From Lepidodermella squamata (lineage: Eukaryota; Gastrotricha): a stretch of DNA of 64,000 bases. The DNA lies in contig JBLDXI010000031.1 in NCBI GenBank assembly GCA_047495785.1, forward strand, positions 992,001 through 1,056,000. The letters are read 5' to 3'. Below the pieces are notes generated by a model. That model worked only from the letters and a program-made list of their open reading frames with translations, was not told where the DNA came from and searched no databases. The number at the start of each line of letters is the position of its first letter. The stretch's first letter is position 1. Below, in pieces: positions 24,101 to 32,271 of the stretch. The position numbers and the translations under genes are program-made.

Positions 24101-27100
24101 TGCGATGGGGAGGGAAACCACCCTTGAAGCTATCATCCAGGAGTTTATGAATGCCGTCAAAGTTTACAGAGCTTCTGCTATTTCATTAAGACAGATATCG
24201 CAACTTCAAGAGGTAACAGGTGCGTTCAAGCTCGATGATTCTTTTGGTTCCCTCACCATCGCGAACTCAAACCCTGGTCCGCCCTACGAAGCCCGTCCCG
24301 AGAGCAAGAGGAAGCAAGAAAACAGCGATTTCCCCATCAAATCCTAGAATTCCCGAGTTTATTGAGAGAGTTAAACGCAGAAAGCTGTAGTTATTGGCTG
24401 AGGGTAATTCCAGCTTTCACTTTGCTTTCGATGAGATATTAAGATCATTCCCTGACTACGATTCCCTCATTTTTAAGCATCAAACAATCTGGTAAATGCT
24501 GGCATGACCTCATGACAAGTGGACAGTTGCGTTTTCATCGGTTACAACATCCGTCTTGTGATCTAAGTTTTAACAATCTTCCTATCGGAGGCAAACGCCG
24601 AATTTAAGCCTTCTTTGACAAATGTAAGAGTAATTAATTATACTAGATTAATAGAGGTATAAACAACAACAATCTCTCAATGCTTGTTATGACGCAGTCG
24701 AAAACCCGTGGCGGTGTCAACACCACTTTTCTACCGGATGGTGCCCCGTCAAACAAATTATCTGACTTGTTTCAGTCCGTCGAATTGCATCGGCTCTATG
24801 AACGCATCACTCAATCTGACAAAGGGATTCCTATGTTGATCAAAATGATGCCTAAAACGGATGAATATCTTCCCCGAGAAAAAGCCTCTGCTGCTCGGGT
24901 CATTTATTCATTGGACGTCGTTGCTCAGATGCTACAATCCAGCATCTTACACGGTCTTCTCTCCCGAGTGCCAACAATGAACCGTGTCAATTCAAAAGAC
25001 GCTGAAATGATTCTCGGAGTGAACAATGCTTCTATCGGCATGCTCAATACCTATGCAGCTGCAAAGGAGAAAGGATTTAACAACCGATCTACAGGCACAA
25101 GATATGTGCCATACCTTATTTACGGTTATGCTCCCTTTCCTTATGGCTTACAGCCAATTTGAATTACCTACGCGAGAGGAGTACAACATGATCAAGCGCA
25201 TAGCCTGTCTCTTTGCCAACCAGTACCTTATCTCACCCACTTGTATAGTCTGTCGACACGACCAACTGTGTTCAGGCTGTTTGGCTACTCACATAGCTAA
25301 CACCCTTCACGGGCTACTCACTGGTGATTATGCCGCTGCAAGGTTGGGTTTAATCCGCCTCATCGATTATATGAGTTTTTGTGGCGGAGACGACAACACT
25401 CTAATGAGCAAGAACTTCATAGTCCCGTCGGCCAAAGTGAAGAAAAAATATGGCGATAAAACGCCTCTTGAGCTTCTGCAACTGTTGTACAGAGAAGCTG
25501 GCGGTATTGCGCATCCGAAGAAAATGCGAATGACGGATTTGTCAATCGATGAACATGTTTCAATTTCCGATGGCGAGCTCCATTTCCAACCACCTGCTCA
25601 AATCTTTCCAGAAAAGCCAGATGATGAACCCGTTGTCTCCTTTGGTAAAATGACCATTTCAATATCTGTTGGTCAGTACCATTGGTCGAATCAACGGCTC
25701 GAATCCGTCTCTGGTGACTCTGCCATCCAAAAAGATGAGAGCAGCAAGAAACTTTATATATCTATTGGGAATGTCTCAAAGATCTTATTGTTGGCCTGCC
25801 AAGCCAAAGAACATCGTGTTGTTCAAACTTTTTGTTCAATTTCATCTGCTGTCCTAAGTGTTTACAAGTTCTTCTGGAGTATCGGCAATAGCTTCAACTC
25901 GGAAGTGACCGACCCAGAATTTTTGGATCAATTTGTCAAACTGCTCCGGACGAAGGATCGTATGGGTCAGCTACTTGTTGTCGTTTGCATTACCGTTTGT
26001 CTGCTTATCATCATGCGTTTATTCAAATTGCGTGGTGAAGTCTTCTACTGTCTATCGTTCATCATTATGTTGGCCGTTACACTGATTTTCAATGCTTGTT
26101 ATGACGTTTCCCAACTGTCACATTAATTATAATGATATCAATAGACAATAGACTATAAATACCAACCTACCATTGTAAGAAAGAGAGAGAGTTACTTTCC
26201 ATCCTAATTTAATATCAGAATAAAAGAAGTAGTGATATCCTAACCCGCTAGGAGTTTTGAACCCTCCCGAAGATCGTTACCAGTAGCGGGGAATCATCAT
26301 AAAACCCCCGTTACACAAAGGAGAAGTCGCCAATTTGTCTATTTTGAAAGGACTTGCTTGAGATGTGCTCCCCGATTTCGGTGAACCTTCCAATAAACCT
26401 TCCACTACGCACTAAACCATCTCTCTCATCAACATGATTTCATCTTCTTATTCGTGTTTATTTTACCACATTTTCTTTATACAATTAGCAGGCTTAACGC
26501 CTATTCGATCTAGTAATGCTAATTGTTTAGAATTATATGGTATTTTTGTGGATTTCAGATAAAGAGGGTAGAGTCTCTTAATGAAGCATAAATTAGCGGC
26601 CAAAATTACAGCCCATGATATTACAATAAATTTAAAACATCCATTTTTGAGGGAATAGATTTACTTGGCAAATACTTGGCAAAGTAGAACCCAAAATAAC
26701 TATTATTCAAAGACTTACTCTGTCTGAGTGAGAGCTCCAACATGCAGGTAGTTGAACGTATCAATAGCCGTTCGTTTTGCTTTGTTCATCAGTTTACCAG
26801 CAAGTTCCCAGTGGCCATGAATCATCACGTAGTCGATTTTCTGAAGCAACTCTTCGTAAATATCCGACGCATTACGCCGCCGGCCGTAATTCAACCGACC
26901 ATAACGGTTGACTGACACAGATGGCTCTTCCTCCTCATCCTCCTCATCATCACCATCCGCGTTGTTATAGACCTTGACAATCGATAGAGGAATGCGATGT
27001 TGCACAACCAGCTCAGCCAAATCAAATTCGTGATTTGAACCGTCATCGTCCTGGGTCAACGCATTCAACCCCTCGCGACCTCCGCGCGACATCAAAACGT

Positions 27101-28049
27101 CACGGATGACTGGAATTCCGAGAGATCGGAAATTGTACGTTCCAGACGAGACACTCTGCAACATTGGCTGTTCGAGGGCGGCTCGTTTTTTCGGAGTTGG
27201 CGAATTCAACTCTTTCGCCAGCAATTTTATCATAGGCAAATTTTGTTTGACCAACGCCAGTTCTATGGCCGTTTCGTCGCAATCCACCGATCTCGGCACT
27301 CGCAATGACGGGCATTTATTCACGTCGTTGATAAGCGCCTGCACCTGCTTCACATCGCCATTCAACACGGCTTTAATCAACAATTTCGATGAAACAATCC
27401 CAGAAATCGTGTGGTTCTGCTGGCCAGGTAGAAACCCGTGGTCATTTTCCGGCAGCAGTTTTATCGCTGGATTTTCTTTCAATTCGTCGTTTGGAATTAC
27501 GTAATTTTTCGGTAATCGCTTTGGTTTTTTCGGTTTTTCCTTCTTCGCCCTTTTCATCGCTGGTTTCTTCTTCGATTCAGTCTTTCGTTTTCGCTGTTTA
27601 GGGCTCGGTGGTTGGCTATCGGCGGTGTCTTCGCCGTCAGAAATTCCACTCGATTCTGAACTCTCCTCCAATTTATCACTCATGATTCTCCGTTTTTCTT
27701 TATTCGATAATTGAAATTTTTCCGAACCTAGGGGTGTTAAATCCACCTCGCCTATGATTGTTTTGACACTGATAGAATCTGCATAGTCGAGCTTGTAGCT
27801 GCCTGATTTTGTGACTTTGGTCAGCCATCGAATGCTGAGATCTTCCGTGTCATCTGTAGACTCGAGCCACAGAACGCGGCGAGCCCTAGCGAGGTAGAAT
27901 CCATCTGGATCGTCTTCGGTTTTGACGGCTATGAAGACCCAGGCTTCGGAGTTGGCAGTTGTCTTGGGCGGGCGTTTCGGTGGTGGGGCTTCGTGGATAA
28001 AAAAATCAGGAGCAGCTCGCTTCCGCTCGGGCATTTTCGTGCGAACCAT
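15112..28049 (-). CDS. pme-5: ankyrin-repeat / WGR / PARP protein, PME-5 (tankyrase-like) type, copy B
   Basis: Tandem paralogue of the gene at 2669-13218, with the same six exons: 28049-26719, 23632-20437, 20141-19909, 18523-17952, 17446-17348 and 17249-15112. They sum to 7569 nt, giving about 2522 aa. All domains are intact: the N-terminal module, NLS tract, ankyrin repeats, two acidic tracts, WGR and PARP regulatory and catalytic domains. The H-Y-E triad is kept (LFHGTKLQNL, DGIYFADAFAKS, YAEYIVKD). Most of the protein is nearly identical to copy A. The exceptions are the two acidic tracts, the end of exon 1 and the catalytic segment between the Tyr and Glu. Intron 1 (3.1 kb) and intron 3 (1.4 kb) are much longer than in copy A because of insertions that copy A lacks. 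Both copies look functional. The same symbol is given to both because I cannot tell which is ancestral. Confidence 0.93.
18640..19873 (+). mobile_element. non-LTR retrotransposon (LINE) reverse-transcriptase fragment in intron 3 of PARP copy B
   Basis: The corresponding intron of copy A is only 159 bp, so about 1.2 kb has been inserted. The plus strand at about 19415-19490 reads LLSYLYRNNSIPESQFGF, the conserved LINE RT segment that precedes the palm. At 19503-19675 another frame reads RLIKWFNEKCLSVNSKKC, then VVLKMGKKG and a later GALGIAIN. This is the classic region after the catalytic palm of Jockey/CR1-like RTs (W..L.LN..KC....G). The YxDD segment between the two is deleted, and stops and frameshifts are present. 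An open stretch at about 18660-18936 may be another piece of the same or a second element. It is a dead fragment. Confidence 0.75.
23985..24350 (+). mobile_element. Ty1/copia-type gag remnant in intron 1 of PARP copy B
   Basis: The plus strand reads CKSLKAYFGPPSIAKKYASM, then AIAMGRETTLEAIIQEFMNA. It aligns with the copia gag fragment at the left end of the window (EALKAYF, SIARKYRAIESL). The preserved open part ends at about 24347. The equivalent intron of copy A carries a more decayed relative at 10440-10850, so this insertion is older than the duplication. Confidence 0.65.
24680..26126 (+). mobile_element. unrecognised coding insertion, frameshifted, inside intron 1 of PARP copy B
   Basis: Two overlapping plus-strand frames (24680-25162 and 25026-26126) look like one gene of about 480 codons, broken by a frameshift between about 25090 and 25160. 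The first frame is largely alpha-helical with no recognisable motif. The second has a Cys-rich patch (CIVCRHDQLCSGCLATH), a Ser/Pro-rich middle and two C-terminal hydrophobic segments (about 25975-26100). The sequence is absent from copy A. It is flanked by an 18-bp direct repeat, TCAATGCTTGTTATGACG, at 24677-24694 and 26089-26106. The first copy contains the start codon and the second codes for the C-terminus. It could be an endogenised viral gene, a retroelement env- or gag-like gene, or a captured host cDNA. I do not recognise the family. Confidence 0.45.
26097..26315 (+). repeat. LTR-like segment (TGTTA...TTACA)
   Basis: A 219-bp stretch begins TGTTATGACG and ends CCCCCGTTACA. It contains a TATA-like ACTATAAATACC (about 26152-26163), an AATAAAA signal (about 26219) and an inverted pair CCCGCTA/TAGCGGG near its 3' end. 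This is the layout of an LTR from a retrotransposon. It overlaps the last codons of the coding insertion. No second full copy, purine tract or target-site duplication could be found, so it may be a lone LTR, or the resemblance may be accidental. Confidence 0.35.
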
Positions 28050-28641
28050 TGCGGTTGAGGTCCGTTATTTGAGGTATCTACAAAAAATTCAATTCGTTAA
28101 TAAGCTGGTTTTCTCCCGAAAATTCAACCAAAATATGACACTTAGTAACCATCTCAACCAGGTTTATTATTTCGATGCTAAAGCTTTCTAGGAATACTGG
28201 GCGGAAGTAAGACATGAGTATCTACATCGAAATCCTCGAATCCATGAAACCGAATTTGGTTCTAAACATTTTGTAATGCTATCTTGAATGAGCTTAGAGG
28301 TGAAGCTTAAAAGGCTAGAAAAAATCGGGAAAGGCCCGCAACTTCGCACCTAAAAGGAAAAATAGCTAAAAAACCTTTTCAAAGGCAAAATTACTGGAAA
28401 TTTGAGTTCGTCAGGTAAATTAACTACCCTTAACAAAAGGTATCCCACGTGGCACTGTATTAAAATTATTGGTTACTATTAAAAAAATTACCTCTTTCAC
28501 TCTTGACTTGATTGCACCAGTGACAGACAAAAATTCATTAAATATCTAAAGAACGAAGAAGCGTTTAGAAATTGTACAACAAATTTCAAGCCAGTACGGA
28601 AAGAAGCCGATTAAAAAATTAAAATCTCAAAAATCTTAAAA
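28050..28641. promoter_or_regulatory. 5' flank of PARP copy B
   Basis: 28050-28548 is the duplicate of 13219-13590 upstream of copy A, with small indels. The match ends near 28548, after the shared CACCAGTGACAGACAA, which marks the right-hand limit of recognisable duplication. 28549-28641 is AT-rich 3' flank of the next small gene. Confidence 0.5.
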
Positions 28642-29100
28642 TCAACAAATATCAATCAAACAATTATCACTTGCGACCTCGACCGCCGTTTTACACTCCT
28701 GTTCAGGCTCATCGTTCATTATTCGCTGCTTCTCTTTCACAGATAGCCGAAACAAATTGCGACCAAGCGACGTCAAATCAACCTCGCCAATCACCGTATC
28801 GGCGTGAATTTTATCCACATAGTCCAACTTATAGAGGCCACTATTTTGCTGCTTAGTCAACCACCTAATCGCAAATTCCCCATCAGAATATTCAGTCCGT
28901 CTAGCCCGAACTAAGTAGAAACCATCAGGGTCATCGTCAGTTTTGACGGCTAAATAAATCCAAGATGGCGAATTTATCGTGTATTTCGATTTGGTGGAAC
29001 GTTTTGATTTCAGAGAATTGTCAATATAAAGCTCAGGAGCTTTACGCTTTCGCTGGCCATGTTTAGGCTGAACCATTCGAGAAATAAATATAGGTGACAA
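28642..29100 (-). CDS. stand-alone PARP N-terminal-domain protein 1
   Basis: A continuous frame of up to 152 codons. The more likely start is the Met at 29076 (MVQPKHGQRKRKAP), because that residue aligns with the start of the PARP proteins (MVRTKMPERKRAAP). The body aligns with the first domain of both PME-5-like proteins: IYLAVKTDDDPDGFYLVRAR, IRWLTK, YKLDYVDKI, then a V-I-G-E-V-D-L-T-S-L-G strand and LSVKEKQRIMND. It ends about 20 residues later, before any ankyrin, WGR or PARP sequence. There is no frameshift or stop within the domain. The role of the domain is unknown; by its place in the parent it may bind chromatin or a partner (inference). It lies upstream of PARP copy B on the same strand. 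Confidence 0.72.
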   Translation of the reverse strand: MSPIFISRMVQPKHGQRKRKAPELYIDNSLKSKRSTKSKYTINSPSWIYLAVKTDDDPDGFYLVRARRTEYSDGEFAIRWLTKQQNSGLYKLDYVDKIHADTVIGEVDLTSLGRNLFRLSVKEKQRIMNDEPEQECKTAVEVASDNCLIDIC

Positions 29101-29311
29101 AAATACTATTTACACAGCTATAATTTTCGAAATTGTTAGCGGACAGTGCTTCAGATCCCTTTGAGGTTTGAGGCGTTGAAAATGTTTAAAAATTATTTTA
29201 ATAAATCCTAAAATATTCAAATAAAGCTATTCATGCTTCAATTAATTCATTAAAAATCACAAAAAATTACAGCCTCTTCAATAATAAAAATAAAATAAGA
29301 TAAGATAAAAT

Positions 29312-29668
29312 TCAATTTAAATTTAGCAATATTTTTCTTTTTTCCACAACAGGCAGTCTGAATTTTTTGGGTTCGAGTTTGATGACTTGCACCGTACGAA
29401 TGATCGTTTTTCGGCTGATTCTATCGTCATAATCGAGTTTGTAAGTATTTCCACGAATTTTTGTCAGCCATTTAATTGGCAAACTGTCCTCGATGTAGAT
29501 CTCGCACTCAGACAACGTACTTCTCCGCATTCGAGCAAGGTAAAAACCGTCCGGATCATCGTCGGTTTTCACCGCTATAAAAGCCCAAGCCGAAGATCTA
29601 AAAGTTGCCTTGCCAGATTTTTGGCTTCGCGGGTCACGTTTCACAGCCTTTTCTAATGTTCGAACCAT
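29312..29668 (-). CDS. stand-alone PARP N-terminal-domain protein 2
   Basis: A continuous 118-codon frame that begins with MVRT, like the two full-length PARPs. It keeps the core pattern AFIAVKTDDDPDGFYLARMR, then IKWLTKI, YKLDYDDRI, TIIRTVQVIKL and FRLPVVEKRKIL, and stops. It is more diverged than the gene at 28642-29100, yet the frame is intact, which suggests that the protein is still under selection. No ankyrin or catalytic part follows downstream on the minus strand. It is separated from its neighbour by about 210 bp of AT-rich DNA. Confidence 0.72.
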   Translation of the reverse strand: MVRTLEKAVKRDPRSQKSGKATFRSSAWAFIAVKTDDDPDGFYLARMRRSTLSECEIYIEDSLPIKWLTKIRGNTYKLDYDDRISRKTIIRTVQVIKLEPKKFRLPVVEKRKILLNLN

Positions 29669-29732
29669 AAAATGTATTTAAAAAATCTAAAAATCAAGAC
29701 ATTTGTTTAAAAAGAGGTTTTTTTAATAATTT

Positions 29733-29942
29733 TTAAGAGTCAGTGTTGGCCTTATTTTTCTTGGCCTCTATCCATTTGTGAAAATCACGGGTTCTAGAAT
29801 ACTCGTTTCGATAGTCATCAAGGTAAAACGGAAGGCTAACAAGAAAGACCGCTGTGGTGACCAGGCCGAACGACGCCAATTTATGCGAAAGGATCCATTT
29901 TCGCCACGAAATTATACCAGTTTGCGGGTATTTGTAGGCCAT
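29733..29942 (-). CDS. small single-pass membrane protein (69 aa), second cistron
   Basis: A 69-codon frame with a basic N-terminus (SWRKWILSHKLAS), one hydrophobic helix (FGLVTTAVFLVSLPFYL) and a charged tail (RDFHKWIEAKKNK). This layout is typical of small mitochondrial inner-membrane subunits, but I could not assign a family. The ATG lies one nucleotide after the stop of the upstream small gene (TGA-A-ATG, read on the minus strand), so both are probably made from one precursor RNA. Confidence 0.55.
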   Translation of the reverse strand: MAYKYPQTGIISWRKWILSHKLASFGLVTTAVFLVSLPFYLDDYRNEYSRTRDFHKWIEAKKNKANTDS

Positions 29943-29943
29943 T

Positions 29944-30267
29944 TCAATTTTTCTTCGTAACTTCCTTCTGCGGCAGGCGTTGAGTCTCTTTGCGGGCTTG
30001 CGCTTCTTCTAGCTCCTTCTTACGGTTGATTGTTTCGAGACCTTCCGGCTTATCGAGGGAGCGATCTGGGTTTTCGAAGAATAACGGCGATCGTCTAGCT
30101 TCAGGAGGCACGATTTTATCGTTGAATTGCATACGATACCAGGCGTAGTGCAGCCCGGCAAACCCGATACCTTTGAAAAATTGATAAAATTTCTAAAAAA
30201 ATCTAGAATTCGTTAAATTACCGAAAACCGCTAAAAACTTGGCTGTTGGGCCGGTGAACAGCGACAT
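29944..30267 (-). CDS. small single-pass membrane protein (90 aa), first cistron
   Basis: Two exons, 30267-30222 and 30170-29944, joined by a 51-nt GT-AG intron. They total 273 nt, giving 90 aa. The N-terminus reads MSLFTGPTAKFLAVFG and continues as a hydrophobic helix ending HYAWYR. A charged, Pro-containing tail follows (PPEARRSPLFFENPDRS), then a Lys/Glu-rich helix. A similar pattern (helix, HYYWVR, P-x-x-P-A-R, FFDN) occurs in the frame at 30523-30717, so the two are probably paralogues. The size and layout suggest an organelle membrane subunit (inference). The family was not recognised. Confidence 0.6.
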
Positions 30268-30522
30268 AATGCACCGGTAATAAATTAGGAAATAAAGCTC
30301 TAACAACGGAGATAAGCCACAAGTCTTATTCATCAGTATGATAAAATTTCTTATCTCAGTCATATATTAATACCGTACAATTTTTACTCTACATAATAAC
30401 AAACAAATCAAGCGATTTATCGCTCAATTTTTAAAGGTAGTAACCATAAATAAACCGGTTGTGCGATGAGAAGAAACTATGCATACTGAGCCTAACTCTA
30501 CAGTAGTCAATTATTTTTGCAT

Positions 30523-30717
30523 TTATTGGCTTTTTGTATCAGCCGCGATTGCTTCTTGTGGCTTCTGGCCAAGCATGACATTGGCAGTGTGGTTGTCGAA
30601 GAAAATGGTCTTCTTCTGGCGAGCCGGGTCCTTTGGAGCCTGCTCGAGCATGTAGTCGCAATACCGCACCCAGTAGTAGTGGAAAACGGCTGTAGCACCG
30701 CCGAATATTAGCAGAAA
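30523..30717 (-). CDS. 3' exon of a small membrane protein, paralogous to the gene at 29944-30267
   Basis: Minus-strand exon opened by a good acceptor (TTATTTCAAATTTTAG) and in frame from its first base. It reads FLLIFGGATAVFHYYWVRYC, then PKDPARQKKTIFFDNHTANV, and ends QKPQEAIAADTKSQ-stop. The hydrophobic helix followed by HYYW and then P-A-R and FFDN mirrors the neighbouring 90-aa protein. I could not place a first exon with an ATG between 30718 and 31000, so the gene is either incompletely modelled or 5' truncated. Confidence 0.5.
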   Translation of the reverse strand, partial: FLLIFGGATAVFHYYWVRYCDYMLEQAPKDPARQKKTIFFDNHTANVMLGQKPQEAIAADTKSQ

Positions 30718-30939
30718 CTAAAATTTGAAATAAAAATACATCATTATTTTCGAAAAAGTAGCATAAATTCGGATCGAATTTTGAGTTTAATTGGGTATGA
30801 CACAAACTCCAAATTCTTCAGTACTGCGAGAAAATTATTCTACATGATATACTTAACGCGCTTTTAGAATTTTCGTCTTCCTGAGCAAGCTCGTCAATGC
30901 TCAGCTCTCAGCTCTTCACTCGCTAGTTTTTACTTTTAG

Positions 30940-31353
30940 TTACTTAACGTCGTAGTTGGAGAACCATGGCAACAGAATTTGACTTATCGCGTAGCTGTAA
31001 ATTTTTCGAAAGTTGAAGAAGCTGAGCGATATGTTGCAAATCCTCTTGTATTGTCAAATGGAGAACAATTGCAATTTTCCAAACATTCCACTTTGGACTG
31101 GAAAGATCCTCGAATATGGAAAATCACTAAAACTGAGGAGCTCGAGGCTGTTGCTGAGCAGCTTAAGATAAACAACTTGGGCCAAATCATACCGGAGATT
31201 TTACCGGATGTTGTCTGCCTCGTTGAAAAAATTGCCGAGAATTTGGACACCGAGAATTTGATCGATGACTCGGACGGACTGAAGAAAGTTGTTTTAAACA
31301 AGGCTCCTGCGACTGCTAATGGACCTACGCTGTCATTTATTTCGAAACTCTAA
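30940..31353 (+). other. unrecognised open frame without an ATG
   Basis: The plus-strand frame is open from 30940 to 31353 (137 codons) with no Met at its start. It begins with a hydrophobic run, then YRVAVNFSKVEEAERYVANP, and later helical acidic stretches (PEILPDVVCLVEKIAENL). It could be an internal exon of an unseen gene or a fragment of an endogenised or mobile sequence. There is no recognisable motif and no clear splice partner. Confidence 0.3.
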
Positions 31354-32271
31354 ATTCGCAGCGATTTTTTGAACTCAGATTTCCTTAGTTTTTCGCGATC
31401 TGAAGTCACCAACAGTATTAACAACAGTGGTCACCTGCTAAGAACGTGCCCCAATAAGCCATATTTCGCCAAAAGATGCAGCTTAATTTCAAGCACAACA
31501 CGGCAACAGCAAAACTGACATGCCGTGGGTTGTATCAAAAAATAATCCAGCCGACATTTCCGGTCAGTCTATCGAAAGTCTTATTCAGCAGGAGAAAGTA
31601 AGATAACTTTAGCTGTCATTTCGCTGTGATAACTGACATTTTTCTGCCATCGGATGCTACCACCTACCCTTCTCGCCAGTTAGCACTGGAGCGATTTGTC
31701 GCTGGATTGTGTGTAAACTCGAAGCCTATTCTAACGCTTTTTCTCTTGAAAAGGGCAAATTGCTCATTAAGTATTACATTGAATCTGCCAAAGTACCAAC
31801 TCCTCAAACGAACTGCAAAAGGAAGTGAGCCAGGAAGTGTCTCACGGGATGGTAACGGAAATGAAGAGGCTCAGCTTGACAATGAGAGACCCATCCTGGT
31901 TCCCAAAATGATACTGTTATCCTTAAACCGCTTAGGTTTAGGCATTGATTTAGGTAATAGTTATATAGACTTCTCAAATTTCACGTTTCCAAATCAATTT
32001 TCGGGTTGATAGAATTATTGCAAAAATCAGATTAAACTCTAACATACCTGAGTTGGTGTCGGTTTCCTCCAGTTGATCGCCATTTTCATAATACCAATAT
32101 AAAACGAGTCTATCAACGAAGGAAAATCACAAAATACTAAAAAGCAGCAAAATTTATGCTAAAAAAACGAACGATGAATGAAAGTTATACAAGAGAAGAA
32201 GAAATGCGTTAATGAATGACTCTTTATATTCCACTCGGTGAAATTTCGCCGCATCACAAATGTTTTCATCA
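31354..32271. other. coding-like debris between the small genes and AQR
   Basis: Short open pieces follow one another on the plus strand: about 31520-31603 (MPWVVSKNNPADISGQSIES) and 31626-32009 (FLPSDATTYPSRQLALERFV, then a frame change near 31745 to KLLIKYYIESAKVPTPQ). Stops and frame changes separate them. They may be decayed parts of the same unknown sequence as 30940-31353. From about 32010 to 32271 there is only AT-rich DNA and the AQR 3' end. Confidence 0.3.
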
